Shown here: piece after piece, positions 18,699 to 26,189 of the stretch
Numbering within the stretch: position 1 is the first letter of the stretch
How the letters are laid out: each line of letters opens with the position of its first letter
Assembly: GCF_018986435.1 (NCBI RefSeq)
Contig: NZ_JAHMIN010000046.1
Coordinates: 1 to 40,095 of the forward strand
Origin: Hahella sp. HN01
Lineage (GTDB): Bacteria > Pseudomonadota > Gammaproteobacteria > Pseudomonadales > Oleiphilaceae
DNA: 40,095 nt
Direction of reading: 5' to 3'
The notes under the pieces: generated by a model
What the model was told of the DNA's origin: nothing
Database searches by the model: none
Seen by the model: the letters and a program-made list of their open reading frames with translations, nothing else
Program-made: the position numbers and the translations under genes

Positions 18699-19535
18699 AT
18701 GAGCACGCACGTTGACAGAAAGCGCATCACTATTCCGCAGATACGGTCGATGAAAGGCAGGGGAAGCATCGTTTCCCTGACCGCCTACACGACGCCCATG
18801 GCGCAGCTGATGGATGAGTTCGTGGACTTGATTATCGTCGGCGACTCCACTGGCATGGTGGCCTACGGCTTTAACTCCACCATGTCCGTCACTTTGGACA
18901 TGATGATCAACCATGGCGCGGCGGTGACCCGGGGTGTCAGCAAAGCCTGTGTGATTGTGGATATGCCATTTGGGACTTTTCAGGAATCGCCGCAACAGGC
19001 TTATCGCAATGCAGCCCGAGTTTTAGTGGAGACCCAGGCGCAGGGCGTGAAAATGGAAGGTGGCGAGGAGTTACTGGAAACCGTCGATTTTCTGGTGCGC
19101 CGGGGTATCCCGGTAATGCCCCATATTGGCCTGACGCCGCAGCACGCGAATGTGCAGGGCGGTTTCAAGGCGCAGATCCGCACCGAGGAAGAAATCAACG
19201 CGTTCATTAAACTGGGGCGGGCCTTTGAAGACGCGGGCGCATTCGCCTTATTGGTGGAAGGCGCGTTTGAAGAGGCGGCGCGCAAAGTCACCGCGGCGGT
19301 GAGCATTCCTACCGTCGGCATTGGAGCTTCGCCGGAGTGCGATGGCCAAGTGTTGGTGACCGAGGATATACTTGGTCTGTTTTCGGGCTATACGCCCAAA
19401 TTCGCCAAACGCTACGTGGATTTGAGCCAGCCTATTAAAGAGGCCTTCTCCAGGTACGCTCATGAAGTGCGCTCCGGCGAGTTCCCGGCAATGGAACATT
19501 GCTTTGGCGTACGCAAAAACAGCGAAGGAGGCTGA
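18699..19535 (+). CDS. PanB-like 3-methyl-2-oxobutanoate hydroxymethyltransferase
   Basis: The protein has 278 residues. A GGGAGG site lies before the ATG. The fold signatures of ketopantoate hydroxymethyltransferase are present: LTAYTTPMAQLMDE, VGDSTGMVAYG (Asp49), VDMPFGTF (Asp88), KMEGG (Lys118, Glu120), PHIGLTPQ and TVGIGASPECDGQVLV. The Mg2+-binding acids and a catalytic-region glutamate (Glu187, LLVEGA) are therefore kept. PanB makes ketopantoate from 2-oxoisovalerate and methylene-tetrahydrofolate in pantothenate synthesis. Some positions differ from the common form (VGDSLGMV becomes VGDSTGMV, LECVP becomes VEGAF), and panC is not adjacent. It may therefore be a divergent second copy rather than the housekeeping enzyme, so I leave the symbol empty. 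Confidence 0.85.
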   Translation: MSTHVDRKRITIPQIRSMKGRGSIVSLTAYTTPMAQLMDEFVDLIIVGDSTGMVAYGFNSTMSVTLDMMINHGAAVTRGVSKACVIVDMPFGTFQESPQQAYRNAARVLVETQAQGVKMEGGEELLETVDFLVRRGIPVMPHIGLTPQHANVQGGFKAQIRTEEEINAFIKLGRAFEDAGAFALLVEGAFEEAARKVTAAVSIPTVGIGASPECDGQVLVTEDILGLFSGYTPKFAKRYVDLSQPIKEAFSRYAHEVRSGEFPAMEHCFGVRKNSEGG

Positions 19536-19560
19536 CTCCTCGCGAAAATCCGAAGATAAT

Positions 19561-19599
19561 GCCGTCGCCGTACGCGCAGTTGAGACTGCGACGGCTTTA
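19561..19599 (+). terminator. Terminator-like hairpin between panB-like and exonuclease genes
   Basis: GCCGTCG (19561-19567) pairs with CGACGGC (19589-19595) and is followed by TTTA. The stem can continue inward as CAGT/ACTG around a TGAG loop after a 9-base bulge. It suggests that the exonuclease gene is at least partly transcribed separately from the panB-like gene. Confidence 0.45.
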
Positions 19600-19634
19600 T
19601 CTCTGACATTAGAAGTTATTGAAGAAGTATTAAA

Positions 19635-20213
19635 ATGGATTTACCTGTAAAACCGGATTACTACCTGATCATTGATCTTGAGGCCACCTGTTGCGACCAG
19701 GGCTCCGTTCCCCGTAGGGAAATGGAAACCATTGAAATTGGCGCAGTGATGGTGGACGCCGCGTCCCTGGCGGTGGTGGATGAGTTCCAGACCTTTATTC
19801 GGCCAGTGCGACACCCGCAGTTAACGGACTTCTGTCGTGAACTGACTACAATCAAGCAAACGCAAGTCGATGACGCGCCGACTTACCCGGAGGCGATTGA
19901 GTCTCTGCAAGACTGGATGCGACATTACCCCAATTATCTGTTTTGCTCCTGGGGCGATTACGATAAAGGTCAGTTCGAGCAGGATTGCCAATATCATCGG
20001 GTCGCCTATCCCTTCGCCAGCGGGCATCTGAATATCAAGAAGCAGTTCTCAGAGACGCAAGGGCTCAAGAAAAAGTATGGCATGGCGGGCGCCTTGCGCG
20101 TTGTCGGTTTGTCCCTGGAAGGCTGTCATCACAGAGGTATCGACGACGCCCGCAATATGGCGAAACTGATGCCTTATATAGTCGTACCAAAAATAGTCGT
20201 TCAGGAAAAATAG
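19635..20213 (+). CDS. ERI-1-like DEDDh 3'-5' exonuclease
   Basis: The protein has 192 residues. The DEDDh catalytic set is complete: Asp14 and Glu16 (IIDLEATC), Asp108 (CSWGDYDKGQF), and His166 and Asp171 (HHRGIDDARNMAKL). The DLEATC and HRGIDDARN wording is that of the ERI-1/KapD-type group, which in eukaryotes trims structured RNA 3' ends. Bacterial members are presumed RNA or DNA 3'-5' exonucleases. There is only a weak Shine-Dalgarno sequence (GAAG) before the ATG. It is followed after 39 bases by an endonuclease V-like gene, so the two are probably co-transcribed. A 15-base direct repeat covers its stop codon. Confidence 0.92.
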   Translation: MDLPVKPDYYLIIDLEATCCDQGSVPRREMETIEIGAVMVDAASLAVVDEFQTFIRPVRHPQLTDFCRELTTIKQTQVDDAPTYPEAIESLQDWMRHYPNYLFCSWGDYDKGQFEQDCQYHRVAYPFASGHLNIKKQFSETQGLKKKYGMAGALRVVGLSLEGCHHRGIDDARNMAKLMPYIVVPKIVVQEK

Positions 20214-20232
20214 TGAATCAGGAAAAATAGTG
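20201..20232 (+). repeat. Direct repeat at the exonuclease / endonuclease V-like junction
   Basis: TCAGGAAAAATAGTG occurs at 20201-20215 and again at 20218-20232, a period of 17 bases. The first copy includes the TAG stop codon of the exonuclease gene. The second lies in the 39-base gap before the next gene. It looks like a small local duplication. Confidence 0.85.
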
Positions 20233-20252
20233 GGTCGGGAAAAGGTGAAACA

Positions 20253-20762
20253 TTGATTCTAGCTGTAGACGTACAATACGAAGACGATGGCGGCGCAACC
20301 GTGGCGGGCGTGCTGTTCAAAGACTGGAGCGACCCTGAGCCGGCGCGAGCGGTGCTGACGCATGTCAGCGAAGTGCAGGATTATGAGCCTGGCCAGTTCT
20401 ACAAGCGTGAGCTGCCCTGCATTCTGCAGTTGCTGGACGTGACTCCCGAAACCGTCGATATCATTGTCGTGGATGGCTATGTCACGCTGGGCGCGGATGA
20501 TCGACCTGGTCTTGGCATGCATCTGCATAAAGCGTTGCAACAACGTATTCCGGTCATTGGCGTGGCGAAAAAAGCCTTTCTGGACACGCCGCCGGACCGT
20601 GAAATCTTACGCGGCGACAGCCTTAAACCTCTGTATGTTTCCGCCGTGGGCGTCCCACTGACCCAGGCTCGGGACTGGATTCTTGCAATGAGCGGCAAGC
20701 ACCGCATCCCCACACTGCTCAAGCGGGTCGACCAACTGTGTCGAGGCTCCTGGCGTCCATAA
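20253..20762 (+). CDS. Short, divergent endonuclease V-like protein (TTG start)
   Basis: The protein has 169 residues, starting at a TTG with AAGGTG about 6 bases upstream. No ATG start fits the conserved N-terminus. The pattern fits endonuclease V, which nicks next to deoxyinosine or other deaminated bases (and inosine in RNA). The acidic triad is Asp6 (LAVDVQY), Glu53 (FYKREL) and Asp74 (IVVDGYV), followed by IGVAKKAF (Lys106). The end, PLYVSAVGVPLTQARDWI, aligns with E. coli Nfi PLFIATGHRVSVDSALAWV. It lacks the ~30 N-terminal residues of Nfi. The PYIP strand-separating wedge is replaced by DYEPG, and the HPRR segment after DGHG is replaced by LGADDRP. Substrate choice may therefore differ. 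Confidence 0.82.
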   Translation: MILAVDVQYEDDGGATVAGVLFKDWSDPEPARAVLTHVSEVQDYEPGQFYKRELPCILQLLDVTPETVDIIVVDGYVTLGADDRPGLGMHLHKALQQRIPVIGVAKKAFLDTPPDREILRGDSLKPLYVSAVGVPLTQARDWILAMSGKHRIPTLLKRVDQLCRGSWRP

Positions 20763-20828
20763 CGAGAGTATTTCCTCCTCTGTTCTATACTGAAAAATAA
20801 TGCCTGTGACTTGCTGAGAAGATTTCCA

Positions 20829-21797
20829 ATGCGGGTCAGTGGGTTTTGTAATGAATTCAGGACGGATGACAGAGCTTTGCGAGCGAGCCGCAGAGCGGGG
20901 AGCCATGTGCGTTATCTGTTATGTCTGTGTCTTAGCTGTTGTTTGGGCGTATCCGCTGTCTTCAGCGCGGAACCCGTGGTGGTGCGCCATGTGGGGCCGG
21001 AAGACGTTGGCGATATCCGCAAAAATTACTTCATTGGCGTGCTGCATCTGACGCTGGAAGAGTCCGCATCGAAGGTGGGCCCCTACGAGATGAAGCAGAT
21101 CCAGGCCCCGATGTCGCAAGGGCGGGCGTTTAAAAGCCTGCAGGAAGGGCTGGTCGATGTGGTCTGGTCCATGACCTCGGAGGAGAGAGAAACCAACTTT
21201 CGCGCCATCCGTATTCCTTTGATGCAAGGTTTGATCGGCTATCGGGTGCTGGTCATCCGCAAAGAAGACCGTTACAAATTCAATGCAATCACTGAGCCTG
21301 AGCAGCTCAAGGCGTTACTGGCCTATCAGGGCCACGACTGGCCTGATGCGCAGATCCTGCAGGCTAATGGCTATCGCCTGAACACCAGCTCCTGGTACAA
21401 GGGACTGTTCAAACTGCTGGCGCAGGGCGGCTTTGACTACTTCCCGCGCAGCGTGTTGGAAGCCTGGGATGAGCTGGCCGCTTATGATCAGGATAGTTTG
21501 ATGGTGGAAGAGAGTATTCTTCTGCATTACCCAACGGCGGTTTACTTCTTTGTGCGGCGGGAGGATGTCGATTTGGCGGAGCGGATACGTCTGGGACTGC
21601 GCAACGCTATCGATAATGGCAAATTCGAACGCCTGCTGTATGGATTTGAACCCCATCGCCGCGCGTTGCAGGCGGTGGACTTCAAACATCGTCGTATTTT
21701 TCAGCTGCATAATCCGCTACTGACTGAGCAGACGCCGTTGGATGACGAATCGCTCTGGTTTGACGTGGAAGCTTACGTGAAGAACCATTCCCAATGA
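20829..21797 (+). CDS. Orphan periplasmic solute-binding-like protein
   Basis: The protein has 322 residues from ATG 20829. A GTG at 20907, preceded by GGGAG, would give a more normal signal peptide (MRYLLCLCLSCCLGVSAVFS) and 296 residues, and is a good alternative. The mature part looks like the type II binding-protein fold (SBP_bac_3-like), with motifs IPLMQGLIGYRVLVI, GFDYFPRSVLEAWDEL and HYPTAVYFFVRR. No permease or ATPase gene is adjacent, so it may feed a distant transporter or act as a sensor. It shares these motifs with the protein at 27104-27979, so the two are paralogues. Confidence 0.85.
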   Translation: MRVSGFCNEFRTDDRALRASRRAGSHVRYLLCLCLSCCLGVSAVFSAEPVVVRHVGPEDVGDIRKNYFIGVLHLTLEESASKVGPYEMKQIQAPMSQGRAFKSLQEGLVDVVWSMTSEERETNFRAIRIPLMQGLIGYRVLVIRKEDRYKFNAITEPEQLKALLAYQGHDWPDAQILQANGYRLNTSSWYKGLFKLLAQGGFDYFPRSVLEAWDELAAYDQDSLMVEESILLHYPTAVYFFVRREDVDLAERIRLGLRNAIDNGKFERLLYGFEPHRRALQAVDFKHRRIFQLHNPLLTEQTPLDDESLWFDVEAYVKNHSQ

Positions 21798-21848
21798 ACT
21801 GATCGTCGCGGTGAGCGGCGGATGCGGTTCACTCCTGGTTGACGCAGG

Positions 21849-21876
21849 GACGCCGGCCCTGAAGAGGACCGGCGTC
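21849..21876 (+). other. GC-rich hairpin after the binding-protein gene
   Basis: GACGCCGG and CCGGCGTC (21849-21856 and 21869-21876) pair perfectly around 12 bases, about 50 bases beyond the stop codon. No U-tract follows (GTGTTG), so terminator function is uncertain. Confidence 0.45.
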
Positions 21877-21980
21877 GTGTTGACGGGACAAAATGATCCC
21901 GTTCCCTGCGTGTTTACAGGTCGCCATGGTCACTGATTCCTTGTGGAGAGAGTTTCGGCAAGCCTCGCCGAAGGGGGGGA

Positions 21981-23069
21981 CTATTCTGACGCCAGTTGGA
22001 TGCTGGTGTGCACGAGCGTCAGATCGTCGCTGAGTGCGTCGCTCTTCAGGTCAGCCGCCCAGACTTCGATATAGTTGAAGCCGGAATCCAGCGCGAACTG
22101 AATGGAGCCGAGCAACTCTTCTTCGGTGAGCTGGATGTTGGCGCGGTCGGATGACGCCGTGCCGACGATTTGCACCGCTGCGAAGCTGGTCGCCTGAGCG
22201 GACACCAGCAAATTGTACATCTCCGGATAGGCGGTCACCGCGTTCTCTTCGCTGAACCAGGCGGCGAACAAACCGAATCTCTGACCGATGCTGGCGTGGC
22301 CGTAGGCGGCGACTTCCTGAGCCACTACCGGGCTACGGAATACCGGATGAATTTCCACGTCCAGTTTAGTGTTGGGGAACGCGTCGTCGTAAGCGTCCAT
22401 AATATGCTTCCAGGATTCCACCAGCGCCTCGTTGGAGAACCCCATGGATCTGAAACGGTTCTCTGTATCACGGTCGAAGAAATACTGCATTTCAAAACCG
22501 TTGGTAGTGGAGTTGGTCATGTGCACCAGCGCGATGTTGGGATTGCCGTCGTAGCGTTGACCCAGGGCGTCGATAAACTGTGAATAGCGATCCAGGAAAA
22601 CGCTGTCCCATGGCAACGGCATGCTTTTGGGATACACGCTACGGAACAGGTAGTCCAGGGTTTGCGCGCCTTCCGACTTCAGCCAGGAGGGCGCCTCCGC
22701 TCCGTTAGTGATCGCCAGCGCAATTTTTACGCCTTCCTGTTGCGCTTTCGCCAGCTGGCTGTCCAGGCGGCTCCAGTCGTAGACCCCGGGGGTTGGCTCC
22801 AGCAGAGCCCAGCTGATGCGCACCAGTACGCCGTCCATGTATTCGATTTCTCCGGCGTTGTGGAATACCGAGGAGTTACGCTCAGTGGTTGGGCTGCAGC
22901 TACAGTAAATACCTGACAGGTTCGGACTCTGCATGGCGTTGGCTGTGCTGGAGACGGCGCCGGAAGCGACGATGGCTCCGCTGATGAGCAAAGAATTGAA
23001 AGCCGCTTTCCAGTTGTTGCGGATAGAAGAAAATGTGTGTGAACGGGTGGCGAAGATCTCCTTGTACAT
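21981..23069 (-). CDS. Exported TIM-barrel glycosidase-like protein
   Basis: The protein has 362 residues. A long signal peptide ends near residue 45 (VSSTANA). The text VLVRISWALLEPTPGVYDWSRLD, followed by a segment of the form GVKIALAITNG...APSWL, is characteristic of the clan GH-A (beta/alpha)8 hydrolases such as GH42 and related families. A Cys pair (YCSCSP) sits just after the signal. The canonical Asn-Glu acid/base motif is not obvious: the expected strand reads ALVHMTNSTTNGFEMQYF. Activity and substrate are therefore open. The gene is monocistronic, convergent with the binding-protein gene. An AGGT sequence 9 bases before the ATG is a modest ribosome binding site. Confidence 0.75.
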   Translation of the reverse strand: MYKEIFATRSHTFSSIRNNWKAAFNSLLISGAIVASGAVSSTANAMQSPNLSGIYCSCSPTTERNSSVFHNAGEIEYMDGVLVRISWALLEPTPGVYDWSRLDSQLAKAQQEGVKIALAITNGAEAPSWLKSEGAQTLDYLFRSVYPKSMPLPWDSVFLDRYSQFIDALGQRYDGNPNIALVHMTNSTTNGFEMQYFFDRDTENRFRSMGFSNEALVESWKHIMDAYDDAFPNTKLDVEIHPVFRSPVVAQEVAAYGHASIGQRFGLFAAWFSEENAVTAYPEMYNLLVSAQATSFAAVQIVGTASSDRANIQLTEEELLGSIQFALDSGFNYIEVWAADLKSDALSDDLTLVHTSIQLASE

Positions 23070-23451
23070 GATGCTATACCTGCTTATGTTCTGCCCATGA
23101 AAGGGACGATGGATATCGGGTTAATAACTCTCGAAAGTACCGCTCAGCTCATTCGTTGGGCGCAGAATAGGCATCATGAAGGAGGGGTTAAAGGCAGTTT
23201 CCGTAAAACTGTGACGCGCCTGCCGGGGCGTTACCATAAGCCAACGCAAGTTAATGGTTTTGACCGGGTATGTATCTGTATGTATGTGAAATTAAAGAAT
23301 ATATTTCTGGCGTGAAACCGCAGAAATGGGACTTGCCGCACACCGGAAATGTGACCGTTCCGCTTGTTGAGGTGTCTGCTATGACGTTAAAGGGATATAC
23401 TCCGCCGCGTTAACGGCCGCCTAAGATGACAGTGACGAGGAAATGGCATTC
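23070..23451. other. Intergenic region between divergent glycosidase-like and HD-domain genes
   Basis: These 380 bases hold no convincing gene. A 72-codon open frame at 23097-23315 lacks a good ribosome binding site and has no protein-like pattern. A small hairpin, CAGTTT-CCGTA-AAACTG, lies at 23195-23211. Promoters for both divergent genes are expected here. Confidence 0.4.
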
Positions 23452-24030
23452 ATGAAAGTAGAGCTGGAGAAGATTTTCAGTTTCATCATCGAACTGGAAA
23501 AGCTGAAAAGCGTCAATCGCATGACCAAAGTGATTGGAACCGATCGCCGGGAAAATTCGGCTGAGCACAGTTGGCAAATTGCGGTGCTGGCGATGTCTCT
23601 GGAGAGTTACGCGAAAGAGAAGGTGGATATCAACCGGGTCGTGCGCATGCTGTTATTGCATGACGTGGTGGAAATTGACGCTGGCGACAAGTTTGTCTTC
23701 TCCGCCGCCCATGCGGACACGGAAAATGAAATGAAGGCGGCGGAACGGATATTCGGAATGCTACCGTTGGAAGTGGGGAACGAATTCAAAGCTTTGTGGC
23801 TGGAATATGAAGAGAGGCGGACCCCGGAGTCTCGCTACGCCTACGCCATGGATCGATTGATGCCGGTATTGATCAACCTGAATAACGGCTGTCAAAGCTG
23901 GGTGGAGAATGGCGTGCGTCTGGAGCAAGTGCTGTCGAAAACGGGAATCCTGGCCGACTTCAATGAAGCACTGTGGGAGATGATCAGCGGTCGCTTGCAT
24001 GAAGCCCATCAAAAAGGTTTTTTAGGCTAA
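23452..24030 (+). CDS. HD-domain phosphohydrolase (5'-nucleotidase YfbR-like)
   Basis: The protein has 192 residues. The ATG at 23452 is chosen because GAGG (23437-23440) stands 11 bases before it but only 2 bases before the alternative ATG at 23443. The metal-binding HD pattern is visible as ENSAEHSWQIA (first His), LLHDVVEIDAGD (His-Asp) and a later Asp in YAYAMDRLMPVLINL. Family members hydrolyse deoxynucleoside monophosphates or related phosphates in the cytoplasm. It stands alone, with long gaps on both sides. Confidence 0.88.
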   Translation: MKVELEKIFSFIIELEKLKSVNRMTKVIGTDRRENSAEHSWQIAVLAMSLESYAKEKVDINRVVRMLLLHDVVEIDAGDKFVFSAAHADTENEMKAAERIFGMLPLEVGNEFKALWLEYEERRTPESRYAYAMDRLMPVLINLNNGCQSWVENGVRLEQVLSKTGILADFNEALWEMISGRLHEAHQKGFLG

Positions 24031-24391
24031 AAATTATTTTAAAACAGTGTGGTGGAGAGCCGAAAAGTACAGGCTAAATAACATGTGACCTGCTCGGCGT
24101 TATCAAGTGGCTTAAGCGTTTTACGCTGGACGTTAAGCGGCATTCAAGGTAATTTACGCCCACCTATAGTGCTTACTGATAAACCCAGCACTATATTACC
24201 GCCTGCCGGCGACGCATTGCGCGCCTCAGGCGGTTAACCCCCTCCCTGATTTTCCTCTACCGCGTCAGTAAATTATTACAACTTGTTTAAGCCGGTTTTT
24301 GTAATTAGCAATAGCTGATTGATTTCCATAATATACCTTTACTTTTCTGCAGTCTTGGCACTGCCCAAAACCAATCACGGAAAGAAGTCCA
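24031..24391. other. Intergenic region with two consecutive hairpins
   Basis: I see no gene in these 361 bases. Two inverted repeats stand side by side. TATAGTGCT / AGCACTATA occupies 24165-24173 and 24187-24195, and ACCGCCTG / CAGGCGGT occupies 24198-24205 and 24227-24234. They lie about 160 bases before the outer-membrane protein gene. Either could be the terminator of the HD gene, or together they could form a structured leader. Confidence 0.5.
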
Positions 24392-24907
24392 ATGCGTCAA
24401 ATAACTTGTATCTTTACTTGCTTAGCCTGTTTCTCCGCGCCAGTTCTGGCGGAAACTTGGTATGTGGGAGCGGACGGGGGCGTAGGAATGGTGAAAGCCT
24501 CCTCCGAAAAATTTTACATCCCTGCAGCCAATGTTCGTTTGGGCGGACGTCTTGAAAACGGCGTTGGCCTGGAAGCTTTATTCTCTATTGGCGTGACTGA
24601 TTCCGAAGAAGCGAACGTCAATATGGAGCTGAACAGCATGGCGGGCGGTTATTTGACTTACACCGGCGTACTGAGCGACACCACGTTGCTGACATTGGGA
24701 GTCGGTTACGTCGCCACTGAGCTGGAAACCGAAGTGGGAGGCAAAACTTCCGATCTCTCATTCGATGGAACCAGTCTGGCGATCAGGTTGGAAGAGCCGC
24801 TCAGAGCCTATCCCAGCGTGAAACTGTCCGCTGGCTACTATTATGTGTTTGAAGATGATGGCGTGAAGATCAGAAACTTTGGTCTGGGATTGCAATATGA
24901 TTTCTAA
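24392..24907 (+). CDS. Small outer-membrane beta-barrel protein
   Basis: The protein has 171 residues, with a signal peptide ending at about residue 20 (APVLA|ETWYVG). It shows alternating amphipathic strands (WYVGADGGVGMVKA, VRLGGRLENGVGLEALFSIGV, LLTLGVGYVATEL, KLSAGYYYVFEDD) and ends in Phe (GLGLQYDF), the C-terminal signature read by the BAM machinery. The size fits a six- to eight-stranded OmpA/OmpX-like barrel (outer-membrane beta-barrel family). GGAAAG precedes the ATG. Its last 11 bases overlap the start of the Ig-repeat lipoprotein gene, so the two are probably made together. Confidence 0.85.
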   Translation: MRQITCIFTCLACFSAPVLAETWYVGADGGVGMVKASSEKFYIPAANVRLGGRLENGVGLEALFSIGVTDSEEANVNMELNSMAGGYLTYTGVLSDTTLLTLGVGYVATELETEVGGKTSDLSFDGTSLAIRLEEPLRAYPSVKLSAGYYYVFEDDGVKIRNFGLGLQYDF

Positions 24908-26108
24908 CCTCAGAAAAACCCGTGTTGTAGCCGGTTTTGCCGCGCTGGCGTTGTGCTCTGTGTTGCTGTCCGCCTGCGGCGGAGGCTCTGGCGATACGGA
25001 TGCGTTGAATGACGCGGTCGATGCAGGAAAACTGGACGCTAAGAGTCTGACCCTGACTTCTACCTCTGACAAAGTGCTGTTTGAGCCTAATGAGAGCTGG
25101 CAGCTGAAGGTGGTGGCGGAGCTGAATAACGGCTCGACCCAGGACATCACCAGTAAAGTGAAATGGAGCACTGACGATGGCGCTCTGGCGACGGTCGACA
25201 ATGCCGGCAAAATGACGACCGGAACCCCGGTTGGCAATCAGGATGTGGTGATTACCGCATCACTGGTGAACCTCAACGCGCAACTGACGGTTACGGTGTC
25301 TGACGCCACCTTATCCACTATTGAGGCGAGCGCAAGCAATTCCGAAGTAGATGAATGCCGCAGCCTGACCCTGAGCGCAACGGGAACCTACACCGACGGC
25401 TCTCAGCGTCCAATTGTTTCAGGGTTATCCTGGATTAGCAGTGATAGCGCCGTGGCGACGATTAACAGCGACAGTAGCATGCTGGTGACCCATAACAGCG
25501 GCAACGTAAATGTGTCTGTCAGCCGGGGTGCAGTAAAATCTACGGACGTGCCTATCACGGTCAACGATACACTGGCGTCTTTGAAGATAAACGAAGGCAG
25601 TACGGTTTCTGTCAGCAAGTCCGGCAGCACGACTCTGACGGTCAGTGGCGACTACAGCGATGGAACCAACAACGTCGGCATCACCTCCAACGCTATCTGG
25701 ACCAGCGGCGACACGGGGGTGGCCACGGTTGATGGCGGTAAGGTCACAGGCGTATCGACGTCTTCCACGACTGTCAAAGCGGCATGTGGTGGACTTTCCG
25801 CCGATACGACGGTGAAAGTATTGGAGATTTCCGGTTATGAGCTATCCGATGTCAAAGGCGACACGGCTCTGGAAGAAGGTGAGGTGCGGCAGTTGAGCTT
25901 CTATGAGGTCTACACTGACAGCACTAAAAACAATATCTCTTCTAAGGCGGACTGGGAAATTACCACCGGCGACGAAATCGCGGATATCAATGGCGATGGC
26001 AAACTCACGATGAAGAATGACTTCAGCGGATATAGCGGTACTTCCATTACCGTTAGAGCTGAATATGACGACAAATCAAAATCGTTGACCATTAATATTG
26101 AGAAATAG
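24897..26108 (+). CDS. Lipoprotein with four bacterial Ig-like (Big_2-type) repeats
   Basis: The protein has 403 residues. The start at 24897 overlaps the upstream gene by 11 bases and gives a lipoprotein signal: lipobox LSAC with Cys27, followed by a GGGSGD linker. The Gly at +2 suits outer-membrane sorting. Four repeats of about 85-95 residues follow, each with the pattern of Big_2 domains (TYTDGSQRPI...LSWISSDSAVATINSDS; DYSDGTNNV...AIWTSGDTGVATVDGGKVTG). Such domains form stalks in surface adhesins and enzymes. There is no terminal catalytic or lectin domain, so a structural or adhesive role at the cell surface is inferred. A strong terminator follows. Confidence 0.88.
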   Translation: MISNLRKTRVVAGFAALALCSVLLSACGGGSGDTDALNDAVDAGKLDAKSLTLTSTSDKVLFEPNESWQLKVVAELNNGSTQDITSKVKWSTDDGALATVDNAGKMTTGTPVGNQDVVITASLVNLNAQLTVTVSDATLSTIEASASNSEVDECRSLTLSATGTYTDGSQRPIVSGLSWISSDSAVATINSDSSMLVTHNSGNVNVSVSRGAVKSTDVPITVNDTLASLKINEGSTVSVSKSGSTTLTVSGDYSDGTNNVGITSNAIWTSGDTGVATVDGGKVTGVSTSSTTVKAACGGLSADTTVKVLEISGYELSDVKGDTALEEGEVRQLSFYEVYTDSTKNNISSKADWEITTGDEIADINGDGKLTMKNDFSGYSGTSITVRAEYDDKSKSLTINIEK

Positions 26109-26135
26109 TTGGTGATTATTCTCTAACTCTATGTA

Positions 26136-26166
26136 AAAGGGGCGATTTATCGCCCCTTTCTCTTTT
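26136..26166 (+). terminator. Intrinsic terminator after the Ig-repeat lipoprotein
   Basis: The perfect 10-bp stem AAAGGGGCGA / TCGCCCCTTT (26136-26145 and 26150-26159) has a TTTA loop and is followed by CTCTTTT. It lies 28 bases after the stop codon. Confidence 0.9.
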
Positions 26167-26189
26167 CGGGTAGGGCAAGGATGTGGATA

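Noticed and set aside
23097-23315. 72-codon plus-strand frame in the intergenic region before the HD-domain gene
   Set aside because: No convincing ribosome binding site and no domain, signal or hydrophobic pattern. It is more likely chance.
25910-26092. Minus-strand frame within the Ig-repeat lipoprotein gene
   Set aside because: It lies inside the last Ig-like repeat on the opposite strand and has no independent support.
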